A stretch of 64,000 nucleotides of DNA from the NCBI RefSeq assembly GCF_020782235.1, contig NZ_JAJGNO010000006.1:186001-250000 (forward strand), given 5' to 3'. Under the pieces are notes generated by a model. That model searched no databases. It worked only from the letters and a program-made list of their open reading frames with translations, and was not told the origin of the DNA. The translations under genes and the position numbers were made by a program. Source of the DNA: Sphingobium naphthae (GTDB lineage: Bacteria > Pseudomonadota > Alphaproteobacteria > Sphingomonadales > Sphingomonadaceae). This document shows, piece by piece, positions 25,223 to 36,818 of this stretch (position 1 is the first letter of the stretch; each line of letters starts with the position of its first letter).

Positions 25223-25339
25223 TGAAAAACTCCTTACAGATTTCGGATCGCTCCCCATATGGGAAGCCCGCGCCTGAGGTTCAAATCCCTGGACCTGACC
25301 CCTTGCAGCACAACGGACCAGCCGATAGTCGATCCGACC

Positions 25340-26188
25340 ATGAACGACCAGCCCAAAATTGCCGCCGAATCGCCCTTTGCCGAACCGGGCGTGCCGCAGA
25401 TACGGAACGTCAACTGGGCGGGAACCTGGGCGCTGTATCGCAAGGAAGTGCGCCGCTTCCTGAAGGTGCAGCTGCAGACCGTGTGGGCGCCGGCGATCAC
25501 GACGCTGATGTTCCTCATCATCTTCATCGTCGCGCTGGGCGGCAGCGGGCGCACCGTGTCGCTGCGCGGGGAAGCGGTGGCCTTTGCCGACTTCATCGCC
25601 CCCGGCCTCATCATCATGGGCATGATCAATGCCTGTTTCGCCAATGCGAGCTTCTCGCTGATGGTGGGCAAGGTGCAGGGGACGCTGGTCGATTATCTGA
25701 TGCCGCCCATTTCGGTGGGCGAGCTGTTGTTCGCGCTGGCGGCGTCGTCAGTGACGCGCGCGGTGTTCGTGGGCTTCGCGCTGTGGCTGGCCATGGCGGC
25801 CTGGCCGGGCGTGCATGTGACCCCGGCGCATCTGTGGGCGGTGCTGTGGTTCGGCCTGCTGGGGACGAGCTTCATCGCCTTCCTGGGCGTGCTGACGTCG
25901 ATCTGGGCGGAGAAGTTCGACCATGGCGCGGCGATCACCAATTTCGTGATCGGGCCGCTGGCGCTGTTGTCGGGCACCTTCTATTCGATCGACCGGCTGC
26001 CCGCCTTCTTCCAGGGGATCAGCCACGCCAACCCCTTCTTCTACATCATCTCGGGCTTCCGCTACGGCTTCGTCGCGGCGGCGGACACCAATGTGATGAT
26101 GGGCAGCGCGGTGCTGCTGGGGCTGAACCTGGTCTTTGGCGGGCTGTGCTACGCGCTGCTGCGGCGCGGCTGGAAGATCAAGGCCTGA
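25340..26188 (+). CDS. ABC-2 type transporter permease
   Basis: A 282-residue integral membrane protein with six hydrophobic segments. It is of the YadH/NodJ kind: YRKEVRRFLKVQLQTVWAP before the first helix, and a C-terminal NPFFYIISGFRYGFV box. Such permeases pair with a separate ATPase to export lipids, polysaccharides or drugs. No ATPase gene adjoins it here, which is unusual, so the partner must be elsewhere. ATG at 25340 (MNDQPKIAAESP) is chosen; the frame remains open to 25259. It is divergent from gcrA. Confidence 0.87.
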   Translation: MNDQPKIAAESPFAEPGVPQIRNVNWAGTWALYRKEVRRFLKVQLQTVWAPAITTLMFLIIFIVALGGSGRTVSLRGEAVAFADFIAPGLIIMGMINACFANASFSLMVGKVQGTLVDYLMPPISVGELLFALAASSVTRAVFVGFALWLAMAAWPGVHVTPAHLWAVLWFGLLGTSFIAFLGVLTSIWAEKFDHGAAITNFVIGPLALLSGTFYSIDRLPAFFQGISHANPFFYIISGFRYGFVAAADTNVMMGSAVLLGLNLVFGGLCYALLRRGWKIKA

Positions 26189-26191
26189 GCA

Positions 26192-26314
26192 TCAGAGGAA
26201 CGCCGCGAACAGCGGGACGGCAAGGGTGGTGACGAACAGGATCGCCGCCGCCGCCAGCCAGTGACGCAGGCGGGGAAGGCGGTCGTCGGCCTCCCCCTCC
26301 TGCCAGGGCCGCAT
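26192..26314 (-). CDS. 40-residue single-pass membrane protein
   Basis: ATG at 26314 overlaps the ugd stop as ATGA, and the frame runs 40 codons to a TGA at 26192. The protein has a charged, Asp/Glu/Arg-rich N-terminal half (QEGEADDRLPRLRHW) and one hydrophobic helix, LAAAAILFVTTLAVPLFAAF, at the C-terminus, so it would be a tail-anchored membrane peptide. No family is recognised. Stop/start coupling to ugd is the main support; it may tune the sugar dehydrogenase or the nearby polysaccharide apparatus, which is only inference. Confidence 0.6.
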   Translation of the reverse strand: MRPWQEGEADDRLPRLRHWLAAAAILFVTTLAVPLFAAFL

Positions 26315-27633
26315 CAGGCCGCGCTGCCCAGGCCGCCGACGCGGGTGAGGGTGAAGCCGGCGTCCTGGGCTTCGGCGAGCGGGTAGATGTTGCGCAGGTC
26401 GACCAGCGCCTTGCCGCTCATCGACCCCGCGATGCGCTTGAGGTCGAGCGCGCGGAAAATATCCCATTCGGTGACCAGCACGAGGGCGTCGGCGCCCTGC
26501 GCAGCCTCATAGGCGTCCTTGGCCATGGTGACGGACGGCATCATCGGGGCGGCGACATCCATGCCTTCGGGATCATAGGCGACGATCCTGGCGCCGGCAT
26601 CTTCCAGCGCCTGGACGATGGCGAGGCTGGGCGCGTCGCGCATGTCGTCGGTATTGGGCTTGAAGGTGAGGCCGAGCAGCGCGACCGTCTTGCCGCGCGC
26701 GTCGCCGCCCAGCGCCTTCACGATCTTGCGGCCCATGGCGCGCTTGCGCAGGTCGTTGACCTGCACCACCGTTTCCACGATGCGGATCGGCGCGTCATGA
26801 TCCTGGCCGGTCTTGACCAGCGCCAGCGTATCCTTGGGGAAGCAGGAGCCGCCATAGCCGGGGCCGGCGTGGAGGAACTTGCCGCCGATGCGGTTGTCGA
26901 GGCCGATGCCGCGCGACACGTCCTGCACTTCGGCGCCCACCGCCTCGCACAGGTCCGCCATTTCGTTGATGAAGGTGATCTTGGTCGCGAGGAAGGCGTT
27001 GGCGGCATATTTGATGAGTTCGGCCGTGCGGCGGCCGGTGAACATCAGCGGCGCCTGATTGAGGTTGAGCGGCCGGTAGATCTGGCTCATCACCGCGATC
27101 GCGCGGTCCGATCCGGTGGTGCCCACGACCACCCGGTCGGGGCGCTTGAAGTCGCCGATCGCCGCGCCTTCGCGCAGGAATTCGGGATTGGAGACGACCT
27201 GGATGTCGAGGTCCGGGCGCAGTTCGCGCGCGATCCGCTCGACTTCGTCGCCGGTGCCCACGGGCACGGTCGATTTCGTGACGATGACCGCCGGGCCATC
27301 CAGCGCGGCGACGATTTCCCGCGCTGCAGCATAGACATAGGAGAGGTCTGCATGCCCGTCGCCCCGGCGCGAGGGCGTGCCCACCGCGATGAAGATCGCG
27401 TCCGCGCCCTTGACGCCGGCGGCAAGATCGGTGGTGAAGGTCAGCCGCCCGGCCGCGGCATTGCCGCCCACCAGCTGATCCAGGCCCGGCTCGAAGATCG
27501 GCATGCGGCCGGATTCGATCGCCGCGATCTTCCCCGCATCCTTGTCGACGCACACCACGTCATGCCCGAAATCCGCAAAACAGGCCCCCGACACCAGGCC
27601 AACATAACCCGTGCCGATCATCGTGATTTTCAT
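26314..27633 (-). CDS. ugd: UDP-glucose 6-dehydrogenase
   Basis: It oxidises UDP-glucose to UDP-glucuronate for surface polysaccharide. The NAD motif ITMIGTGYVGLVSG is at residues 3-16, with ESTVPVG-like VTKSTVPVGTGDEV, and the catalytic Cys in GPGYGGSCFPKDTLAL near 260. ATG at 27633 (MKITMIG) has GGAAG upstream and gives 439 residues; the longer open frame is not supported. It is divergent from wecB across 189 bases, and the two probably share a regulatory region. Confidence 0.94.
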   Translation of the reverse strand: MKITMIGTGYVGLVSGACFADFGHDVVCVDKDAGKIAAIESGRMPIFEPGLDQLVGGNAAAGRLTFTTDLAAGVKGADAIFIAVGTPSRRGDGHADLSYVYAAAREIVAALDGPAVIVTKSTVPVGTGDEVERIARELRPDLDIQVVSNPEFLREGAAIGDFKRPDRVVVGTTGSDRAIAVMSQIYRPLNLNQAPLMFTGRRTAELIKYAANAFLATKITFINEMADLCEAVGAEVQDVSRGIGLDNRIGGKFLHAGPGYGGSCFPKDTLALVKTGQDHDAPIRIVETVVQVNDLRKRAMGRKIVKALGGDARGKTVALLGLTFKPNTDDMRDAPSLAIVQALEDAGARIVAYDPEGMDVAAPMMPSVTMAKDAYEAAQGADALVLVTEWDIFRALDLKRIAGSMSGKALVDLRNIYPLAEAQDAGFTLTRVGGLGSAA

Positions 27634-27781
27634 GAGGTCTTCCGGCTCCGCCTTAGAGATTGGAACGTGCAACGCGGTTGTGACATAGGCGCCGCTTGTG
27701 ACAAGCTGCTGCATTGCAGCGCGGAAATACACAAGATGTTCAGCGGCTGTATACCAATTTCTGCGACAGGCGGAGCGGCTG

Positions 27782-27807
27782 GCGCAGGTGAATGGCGCAG
27801 GTCAATG
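27782..27807. repeat. 13-bp tandem duplication before wecB
   Basis: GCGCAGGTGAATG is followed directly by GCGCAGGTCAATG, one mismatch. The second copy includes an in-frame ATG for wecB (27805), which may be an accidental start upstream of the better GTG at 27823. Confidence 0.75.
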
Positions 27808-27822
27808 GCGAGGGAGCAAGGC

Positions 27823-28935
27823 GTGAAGGTGGCCATGGTGTTCGGGACCCGTCCCGAGGCGATCAAGATGTTCCCGGTGGTGCATGCGCTGCGCCGGCGC
27901 AGCGGGGTGGAGACGCGCGTGATCGTCACCGCCCAGCATCGCGGGCTGCTGGACCAGGTGCTGGCGATCGCCGGGATCACGCCCGACATCGACCTGGACG
28001 TGATGGTGCCCAACCAGACGCTGGACGGGCTGACCGCAAAGCTGATCGTCGAGCTGGGCCGCGCGTTCGACGCGGAAGCGCCCGACCGGGTGGTCGTCCA
28101 TGGCGACACGCTGACGACGATGGTGGCGAGCCTGGCGGCCTATTATCGCAAGATCCCGGTCGCCCATGTCGAGGCGGGGCTGCGCAGCGGCGACATTCAT
28201 CATCCCTGGCCCGAGGAGGTCAACCGCCGCGTCGTCGCCTGCATCGCCGACATGAATTTCGCGCCGACGCAGGCGGCAGCCGACGCGCTGCGCAAGGAAA
28301 ATCGCGATCCGGCCTCCATTCACGTCACCGGCAACACGGTGATCGACGCGCTGCTGGCGACGCGCGACCGGGTGCGCGCCGATCCGGCGCTGGCGGGCGG
28401 GCTCGATGCGCTCGCCGCGCGCTTTTCGGGCCAGCGGATCGTCGCGGTGACGACGCACCGGCGCGAGAATTTCGGCGGCGGCATGGAGGCGATCGCGCGC
28501 GCCATCGCCGACATCGCCGCGCGCCCGGACGTGGCGGTGGTGTTCCCGGTCCATCCCAATCCCAATGTGCGCCCGGTGATGGACGCGGTCCTGGGCGACC
28601 TGCCCAATGTCGCAATGATCGAGCCGCTCGATTATCCGCATTTCGTCCGCCTGCTCGACATGTGCCACCTGGTGCTGACCGACAGCGGCGGGGTGCAGGA
28701 GGAAGCGCCTTCGCTGGGCAAACCGGTGCTGGTGATGCGCGAGACGACCGAGCGGCCGGAAGGGGTGGAGGCGGGCACCGCCCGGCTGGTCGGCGCGGAC
28801 CGCGCGCGGATCGTGCGCGAAGTGCTGGCGCTGCTGGATGATGAGGACGCCTATCAGGCGATGGCGCGGGCGCATAATCCGTTCGGCGACGGCAAGGCGG
28901 CGGAGCGGATCGCGGGGGTGATCGGCGCCGGGTGA
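27823..28935 (+). CDS. wecB: UDP-N-acetylglucosamine 2-epimerase (non-hydrolysing)
   Basis: It makes UDP-ManNAc from UDP-GlcNAc. The conserved start VKVAMVFGTRPEAIKMFPVV aligns with the E. coli WecB N-terminus. VVHGDTLTTMVASLAAYYRK, HVEAGLRSGD, PEEVNRR and DSGGVQEEAPSLGKPVLVMR are family motifs. GGGAG lies six bases before the GTG at 27823, which is preferred to the ATG at 27805; 370 residues. WecC follows on the same strand, so the pair yields UDP-ManNAcA. This sugar is used in enterobacterial common antigen and other surface glycans. Confidence 0.93.
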   Translation: MKVAMVFGTRPEAIKMFPVVHALRRRSGVETRVIVTAQHRGLLDQVLAIAGITPDIDLDVMVPNQTLDGLTAKLIVELGRAFDAEAPDRVVVHGDTLTTMVASLAAYYRKIPVAHVEAGLRSGDIHHPWPEEVNRRVVACIADMNFAPTQAAADALRKENRDPASIHVTGNTVIDALLATRDRVRADPALAGGLDALAARFSGQRIVAVTTHRRENFGGGMEAIARAIADIAARPDVAVVFPVHPNPNVRPVMDAVLGDLPNVAMIEPLDYPHFVRLLDMCHLVLTDSGGVQEEAPSLGKPVLVMRETTERPEGVEAGTARLVGADRARIVREVLALLDDEDAYQAMARAHNPFGDGKAAERIAGVIGAG

Positions 28936-29003
28936 TCGGCGAGGCCAATGGCTGGGAACCGCGAAGGCTGGCATCGCCGGACAGGGGGCGCGTTATTGCC
29001 TGA

Positions 29004-29027
29004 GATCCCAGCCTTGGCCGGGATGAC
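29004..29027. repeat. half element of the GTCATCCCGGC repeat family
   Basis: The inverse complement reads GTCATCCCGGCCAAGGCTGG then GATC, resembling the left arms at 41835 and 63541. It lies in the 257-base gap between wecB and wecC, which shows no gene. Confidence 0.6.
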
Positions 29028-29124
29028 GGTCAGGTGCGGGCTGGATCTGTATTGCGCCTTCGACGCGTCGCCGTCTCGCGGAGATAACTAGCTGCCGACG
29101 TCGCGGGCGAAACTCGCAGCATTA

Positions 29125-29146
29125 CCAAAATCTTCAGCAATTTTGG
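29125..29146. promoter_or_regulatory. inverted repeat upstream of wecC, candidate operator
   Basis: CCAAAAT and ATTTTGG are perfect 7-base arms around an 8-base spacer, 46 bases before the wecC start and in an AT-rich patch of otherwise GC-rich DNA. Its dyad and position suit a repressor or activator site. No regulator gene adjoins it. Confidence 0.45.
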
Positions 29147-29192
29147 CCAAAAGCGGCTATCAGACGCTGTTGAACAAGGGACCATTCGCTCC

Positions 29193-30488
29193 ATGCCCGT
29201 CGATACCCAGCAGAAGGTTTCCGTCATCGGCCTTGGCTATATCGGTCTGCCGACGGCTGCGCTGATCGCGCGGGGGGGATGCCAGGTGGTGGGCGTGGAC
29301 GTGTCGGCCCATGTGGTCGAGACGGTCAATTCCGGCCGCGTCCATATCGAGGAAGTCGATCTGGACGGGCTGGTGCAGGGCGTGGTGGCGCGCGGCAATC
29401 TGCGCGCCAGCCTGGCGGTCGAGGAAAGCGACGTCTTCATCATCGCGGTGCCGACCCCGGTGGCCGAGGATCGCGCGCCCGATATTTCCTATGTGCTCAA
29501 AGCCGCCCGCACGGTCGCGCCGGTGCTGAAGGCGGGCGACACGGTGATCCTGGAATCCACCTCCCCGGTCGGCACGACCGAAGCGATGCGGGACATTTTC
29601 GCCCAGCTGCGCCCCGACCTCAAAATGCCGGGCCTGGGCGCGCAGGGCGATGTCGCCATCGCCTATTGCCCCGAACGCGTGCTGCCCGGGCGCATCCTGG
29701 TCGAGCTGATCGACAATGACCGGTGCATCGGCGGCATCACGCCGCGCTGCGCGCGCAAGGCGCTGGGCTTCTACCGCCAGTTCGTGCGCGGCGCCTGCAT
29801 CACCACCACCGCGCGTGCGGCCGAGATGGTGAAGCTGGTCGAAAACAGCTTCCGCGACGTCAACATCGCCTTCGCCAACGAATTGTCGGTGATCGCGGAG
29901 AATATGGATATCGACGTGTGGGAGGTGATCCGCCTCGCCAACCGGCATCCGCGCGTCAATATCCTCAATCCCGGGCCGGGCGTGGGCGGCCATTGCATCG
30001 CGGTCGATCCCTGGTTCATCGTCCATGGCGATCCCGACAATGCGCGCATCATCCGCACCGCGCGCGAGGTGAATGACGGCAAGACCGACCATGTCGTCGC
30101 CAAGGCGTCGGACCTGATCGACGCTTTCGCCGGCAAGGATGTCGCGTGCCTGGGCCTGGCGTTCAAGGCGAATATCGACGATTTCCGCGAAAGCCCGGCG
30201 GTGAAGGTCGCCGCGCGCCTGGCCCGCCGCTATGGCCGGCGGATCAAGCTGGTCGAACCCTATGCGCGCGAGGTGCCGATGGACTTTGCGGGCACGGGCG
30301 CCGAACTGATCGATCTCGATACGGCTCTGGAACAATGTGGCGTGTTCGTCATTCTGGTCGATCATGACATGTTCAAATCAGTCCCCGTCGACGAGCGCGC
30401 CGACAAGGCGGTCTATGACACGCGGGGAATCTGGCCCGACCAGCCGCGCCGCCTGCCCGCCGCGGCGGCGGGACGCATCGCGGTCTAA
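29193..30488 (+). CDS. wecC: UDP-N-acetyl-D-mannosaminuronate dehydrogenase
   Basis: It oxidises UDP-ManNAc, the WecB product, to UDP-ManNAcA. The NAD-binding start is VSVIGLGYIGLPTAALIA at residues 9-26. ESTSPVGTTEAM, AYCPERVLPG, VENSFRDVNIAFANEL and the catalytic GPGVGGHCIAVDPWF are all present, as in the WecC/WbpA group. The ATG at 29193 has AAGGGA upstream; 431 residues. It has its own 257-base upstream region with a candidate operator, then leads to the export genes. Confidence 0.93.
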   Translation: MPVDTQQKVSVIGLGYIGLPTAALIARGGCQVVGVDVSAHVVETVNSGRVHIEEVDLDGLVQGVVARGNLRASLAVEESDVFIIAVPTPVAEDRAPDISYVLKAARTVAPVLKAGDTVILESTSPVGTTEAMRDIFAQLRPDLKMPGLGAQGDVAIAYCPERVLPGRILVELIDNDRCIGGITPRCARKALGFYRQFVRGACITTTARAAEMVKLVENSFRDVNIAFANELSVIAENMDIDVWEVIRLANRHPRVNILNPGPGVGGHCIAVDPWFIVHGDPDNARIIRTAREVNDGKTDHVVAKASDLIDAFAGKDVACLGLAFKANIDDFRESPAVKVAARLARRYGRRIKLVEPYAREVPMDFAGTGAELIDLDTALEQCGVFVILVDHDMFKSVPVDERADKAVYDTRGIWPDQPRRLPAAAAGRIAV

Positions 30489-30623
30489 CCAGCAGCGGCG
30501 CGGCGCGGCCCGTCGCGCAGCCCGTCGCGCGGGCGGTTGCCATCCTGCTGCCCCCCGGCTAACCCCCGACAAGAGGGGCGCTTTTGCGCGCGCCCGGGCA
30601 ATCGCCAACGGGGGACATGAGGC

Positions 30624-31327
30624 ATGACGCGACGGCTTCTGCCGCGAGGGACGATGGCCGTCCTGCTGCTGGGCGGGCTGGCCGCCTGCACCACGGTCGA
30701 GGATGCGCCGCGCGGCGAGCAGGCCTATGCCATCATGCCGCCGCCGCCGGCCGTGGGGCTGGACTATCGCATCGCCCCCGACGACGTGCTGCGCATCCAG
30801 GTCTATCATGAGCCCGACCTGTCGCTGGAGGATGCGCGGGTCGATGCGCAGGGCATGGTGCGCATGCCGCTGATCGGCGCGGTGCCGGTGGCGGGCCTGT
30901 CCGCCAGCGAGGCGGCCGACGTCGTCGCCGGGCGGCTGGGCGAGCGCTATCTGGTGTCGCCGCAGGTCAGCCTGTTCGTGAAGACGGCGGTGGGCCGCCG
31001 CATCACGCTGGACGGCGAAGTGCGCGAACCGGGCCTCTATCCGATCGAGGGGCGGCTGACGCTGTCGCAGGCGGTGGCGCTGGCCAAGGGCCCGACCCGG
31101 CTGGCCGCCACCGACCAGGTGGTGGTGGTGCGCCGCATGGACGGGCAGCGCCAGGCGGCGATGTTCGACCTGGGCGCGATCCGCAAGGGCGCGGCGCCCG
31201 ATCCGGAAATCCTGCCCGGCGACCAGCTGATCGTCGGCCTGTCGCGGGCCAAGGCGATTTTGGGCGGCGCGCTGGTCGCCGTGCCGGCGCTGGCGGCCGG
31301 GTTCATCGCGCTGGACGGAGACAATTG

Positions 31328-31328
<1 letters not shown>
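30624..31328 (+). CDS. polysaccharide export lipoprotein (Wza/GumB type)
   Basis: An outer-membrane polysaccharide export protein, 234 residues. The lipobox LAACTT gives a lipid-anchored cysteine near residue 22. The Poly_export domain (DYRIAPDDVLRIQVYHEPDLS, about 49-130) is followed by a SLBB domain with LDGEVREPGLYPIEG. Near the C-terminus is an Ala/Leu-rich segment in place of the long amphipathic helix of E. coli Wza, so it may be of the shorter GumB kind. GGGGGA precedes the ATG. Its TGA overlaps the ATG of the kinase gene. Confidence 0.92.
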
Positions 31329-33454
<2,126 letters not shown>

Positions 33455-33589
33455 GGCGCGGACGCGCGGAGCCTGAAGGCGCGCTGTGCCAGGACGCCAG
33501 TTCGCAGGCTTCATCCATGATCCTGCCGGGGTGGGAGCCCCCGAACGGCCGGGATCGGCGAGGGGGCCGTAACAGACTGTGAAAAGACG

Positions 33590-33621
33590 AAGCCCGCCGC
33601 GCGATGACGCGCGGCGGGCTT
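33590..33621. terminator. rho-independent terminator between the kinase gene and purQ
   Basis: AAGCCCGCCGCGCG and its exact inverse form a 14-base stem around ATGA, followed by TTTT on the plus strand. It separates convergent genes and can act in both directions. Confidence 0.88.
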
Positions 33622-33644
33622 TTCGCCGGGGCTTATCGCCGCGC

Positions 33645-34319
33645 TCAGGCGCGGGCCATCAACCCTTCGACCAGGCCGTCGAACAGGCGCTTGCCGTCGG
33701 TCGCGCCGTGGGCGGGTTCAATGACGCGTTCGGGGTGGGGCATCATGCCCAGCACATTGCCGCCGTCATTGAGGATGCCGGCGATGTTGCGGGCCGAGCC
33801 GTTGATATTTTCGGCATAGCGCAGCGCGACGCGGCCTTCGCCTTCCAGCCGGTCGAGCGTGGCGTCGTCGGCGAAATAATTGCCGTCATGATGCGCGACC
33901 GGGAAATGGATCGTCTCGCCCGCGTCATAGCGGCTGGTGAAGGCGCTCTGTGCGTTCTCGACGGTCAGCGGCACGTCGCGGCAGACGAAATGACCGCCGG
34001 CATTGCGCAGCAGCGCGCCGGGGAGCAGGCCGCTTTCGGTCAGCACCTGGAAGCCGTTGCAGACGCCCAGGACGAACGCGCCGCGCGTCGCCGCCTGCGC
34101 CACCGCCTGCATCACCGGCGATCGCGCGGCCATCGCGCCCGAACGCAGATAATCGCCATAGGAAAAGCCGCCGGGCACGCCGATCAGGTCGATATCGGCG
34201 GGCAGGTCGGTGTCGCGGTGCCAGATCATGGCGGGCTTGCTGCCGGTCGCAGCTTCGAACGCCACCGCCAGGTCGCGATCGCAATTGCTGCCCGGAAAGA
34301 CGATGACGGCGCTCTTCAT
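33645..34319 (-). CDS. purQ: phosphoribosylformylglycinamidine synthase, glutaminase subunit
   Basis: It supplies ammonia for the fourth purine step. A class I amidotransferase of 224 residues with the start [18 protein letters not shown], the oxyanion box [13 protein letters not shown], the nucleophile in GVCNGFQVL, and the His-Glu pair at MMPHPERV. It lies directly downstream of purS, which is the small subunit needed with PurL; PurL is not in the window. Confidence 0.96.
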   Translation of the reverse strand: MKSAVIVFPGSNCDRDLAVAFEAATGSKPAMIWHRDTDLPADIDLIGVPGGFSYGDYLRSGAMAARSPVMQAVAQAATRGAFVLGVCNGFQVLTESGLLPGALLRNAGGHFVCRDVPLTVENAQSAFTSRYDAGETIHFPVAHHDGNYFADDATLDRLEGEGRVALRYAENINGSARNIAGILNDGGNVLGMMPHPERVIEPAHGATDGKRLFDGLVEGLMARA

Positions 34320-34322
34320 GTG

Positions 34323-34556
34323 TCAGGCGACCTTTTCGATGCGGTAATTTTCGATCACCGTATTGGCGAGCAGCTTGCGGCACATGGCGTCGATATCCTC
34401 GTCGCTCGTGTCGTCGGCCAGGTCGAGCTCGATCAGCTTGCCCGCGCGCACGTCGTTGACGCCGCCAAAGCCCAGGCCCTCGAGCGCGTGGTGGATCGCC
34501 TTGCCCTGCGGATCGAGGACACCGCCCTTGAGGGTGACGAAGATGCGGGCTTTCAT
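34323..34556 (-). CDS. purS: phosphoribosylformylglycinamidine synthase subunit PurS
   Basis: A 77-residue small subunit that bridges PurL and PurQ. KARIFVTLKGGVLDPQGKAI and VRAGKLIELDL are the family hallmarks. The ATG at 34556 has AGGGAG upstream; the longer frame to 34652 is not supported. It ends three bases before purQ. The 210 bases between it and sppA hold no gene that I can see. Confidence 0.94.
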   Translation of the reverse strand: MKARIFVTLKGGVLDPQGKAIHHALEGLGFGGVNDVRAGKLIELDLADDTSDEDIDAMCRKLLANTVIENYRIEKVA

Positions 34557-34766
34557 GGCGTGCTCAACTCCCTGGAACCAACGTGGCCGCGCGCGCCGGG
34601 CGCGGCAAGTGCGGATGGCGCACCCCCTAGGCCCGGCGCGCGCGCGAGGCAAGCCATTATCCTGCGGCCGTGCAGCCGATGGGCTGCGTCGCCACCGGCA
34701 TCCGCGAAGGACGCCCGAGCGGCGCGCAGGGGCGGGAAGGGCCCGCTTCCCGGACCATGACTCTTG

Positions 34767-36650
34767 TCAGCGCCAGAGCGCCGCCAGCGTCGCCATCATG
34801 CCCGCATCGTCCGCCGGGCGGGGCCGGCGCGGGGCGCCATAGCCGCGGCATTCGAGGCAGTCGGCGCGCACGCCCGCTCCGGAGACCAGCGCGCGCACGT
34901 CGCTCACCGCCTGCAGCGCCCAGCCGCGCTGCGCCCAGGCCTGGCGCGCGAGCATGTCGCGCGGGGCGGTGGCGTCGTCGCTCTCCCGCTCGGCCAGCGC
35001 TTCGAGCCATTCGGTCCAGGGGTCGGGCGCCTTTTCGATGCGATAGGCGCGCGCCTTGGCGGGATCGAGCTTGGCGCGGCGAGCGGCTTCGGCGATCGCG
35101 TCCTCCAGCCCGCCGAAACGGTCGACCAGGCCGATCTGGCGCGCGGTCCCGCCATCCCAGACGCGGCCCTGGGCGATGGCATCGATCTGCTGCGGCGTCT
35201 TGTTGCGCGCGCGGGCGACGAGGCCGACGAAGCGGCGATAAATATCCTCGACCCCCAGCTGCATGATCTGGTCGAATTCGGGCGTGGTGCCGCCGGCGAT
35301 ATCGGGCTGGCCCGACAGCGGCGTGGTACGCACGCCATCGGTGGTGATCCCCATCTTCGCCAGCGTCCCTTCGAAGCTGGGCAGGATGCCGAACACGCCG
35401 ATCGACCCGGTGATGGTTTCGGGTTCGGCGAAGATGACGTCGCCCGGGGTCGAGACCCAATAGCCGCCGCTCGCGGCGACATTGCCCATGGAAACGACGA
35501 CGGGCAGGCCGTCCTCCTTTGCCTGCATGATGGCGCTGCGGATCCTTTCCGAGGCCATGACCGATCCGCCGGGCGAATCGACGCGCACCACCAGCGCCTT
35601 GAGATTGCGCTGGTCGAGCGCGGTCAGCAGCAGGTCCGAAATCGTGTCGCCGCCCGCGGTGCCGGGGCCCGCTTCGCCATCGACGATGTCGCCCGCGACC
35701 GTCAGCACGCCGATCTGCCCATCATTGGCCGGCGCGCGCGCCTTCACATAGGCGCGCAGGTCGATGGCGGCGAAGCTGCCCGCCTTGTCCCCCGTGGCGT
35801 CGCCCGCAATCTCCGCCACATGCTCGCCAAAGGCCGATTCGTCGCCCAGCTTGTCGACCAGGCCGGCGGCAAGCGCGGCCTTGGCGATGTCGCCATTGGC
35901 GGCGCGGGCGGCGGCGGCGGGATCGCCCGCATATGCCGCGATCCGCGCGCGCGGCCGCGCCTTTTGCACATCGTCCTGCCAATTCTGCCACAGGGCGTCG
36001 GCCAGCGCCTGATTGGCCTGGCGTGCTTCGGGCGATTGTTCGGAGCGGGTGAAGGGCTCGACGAAGCTCTTGTAGGTGCCAACGCGATAGACATGGGTGT
36101 TGACGCCCAGCTTGTCGATCAGCCCCTTATAATAGAGATTGGAGCCGCCCCGGCCCAGGATCGCGACGCCGCCCAGCGGATCGCTCCACACTTCGCTGGC
36201 ATGGGCGGCGAGCTGATAGCTGTCGTCGGTATAGAGGGTGGCATAGGCGAGAACCGGCTTCTTCGCCGCGCGCACCGCATCGAGCGCCGCGCCGATCCGC
36301 GTCATCGCGACTTGGCCGCCGCCCAGGAACCCATCGAGGTTGAGGACGACCGCCTTCACCTTGGCGTCGCCCTTCGCCGCTTCGAGCGCGGCGACGATGT
36401 CGGACAGGCGATATTCCTTTGCCTCGGGCGCGGAGCCGCTCAGCAGGGCGGTTGGGCTGATCTCGGCGGGCTGCTCCACCACCGTGCCGTCGAGGTCCAG
36501 CAGCAGCGCGCCGCTGCTGACCGACTTGGCCGGCTTGGGCGAATAGGACAGCGCGGCATAGAGCGCCCCGAAGAAGAGCAACAGGAACAGAAGGACGAGC
36601 CCGTCCTTGATCGCGACCAGGATGCGCCATGCGCCCTTCACAAATGCCAA
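34767..36650 (-). CDS. sppA: signal peptide peptidase SppA (protease IV)
   Basis: A membrane serine protease that degrades signal peptides, 627 residues. An N-terminal helix ([17 protein letters not shown]) anchors it. Of the two S49 repeats, the first carries the catalytic lysine in [13 protein letters not shown] and the second the serine in [12 protein letters not shown], the tandem long-form layout. GGAG is eight bases before a TTG at 36650, and the first in-frame GTG is too far, so TTG is the likely start. The C-terminus has a Cys pair (ADCLECRG) not typical of the family. It is divergent from gpmA. Confidence 0.94.
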   Translation of the reverse strand: MAFVKGAWRILVAIKDGLVLLFLLLFFGALYAALSYSPKPAKSVSSGALLLDLDGTVVEQPAEISPTALLSGSAPEAKEYRLSDIVAALEAAKGDAKVKAVVLNLDGFLGGGQVAMTRIGAALDAVRAAKKPVLAYATLYTDDSYQLAAHASEVWSDPLGGVAILGRGGSNLYYKGLIDKLGVNTHVYRVGTYKSFVEPFTRSEQSPEARQANQALADALWQNWQDDVQKARPRARIAAYAGDPAAAARAANGDIAKAALAAGLVDKLGDESAFGEHVAEIAGDATGDKAGSFAAIDLRAYVKARAPANDGQIGVLTVAGDIVDGEAGPGTAGGDTISDLLLTALDQRNLKALVVRVDSPGGSVMASERIRSAIMQAKEDGLPVVVSMGNVAASGGYWVSTPGDVIFAEPETITGSIGVFGILPSFEGTLAKMGITTDGVRTTPLSGQPDIAGGTTPEFDQIMQLGVEDIYRRFVGLVARARNKTPQQIDAIAQGRVWDGGTARQIGLVDRFGGLEDAIAEAARRAKLDPAKARAYRIEKAPDPWTEWLEALAERESDDATAPRDMLARQAWAQRGWALQAVSDVRALVSGAGVRADCLECRGYGAPRRPRPADDAGMMATLAALWR

Positions 36651-36818
36651 GTCGGCTGCTCCTTCTGCTCAAACGCGCTTATGTCGACCATCGGGGGCTA
36701 TCGCATCCATGCCCGCGCTGCAATGTGGGGGATGCGGGGGCGGCGACAAGCTTGCACGCGCGATTTTGCCCGTTATGGGGTGGGCATCATTCGCCGCTAT
36801 CGTGCAGGAGACGCGCCC

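Noticed and set aside
25235-25275. Dyad CTCCCCATATGGGAAG between gcrA and the permease as an operator
   Set aside because: The dyad is short and imperfect and is not repeated; it could be chance in a divergent region, so it was not listed as a feature.
25255-25320. Possible tRNA because of GGTTCAAATCC, a T-loop-like string
   Set aside because: The flanking bases do not form a 5-base T-stem or a 7-base acceptor stem, and no anticodon arm can be drawn.
26797-27822. Long in-frame extension upstream of wecB
   Set aside because: It lies over ugd on the other strand; the family N-terminus and a GGGAG site place the start at 27823.
34764-36818. Large open frame reading into gpmA from the antisense of sppA
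   Set aside because: The gpmA family start at 36819 has a good ribosome site, and the upstream part is Arg/Asp-rich shadow sequence over a well-supported gene.
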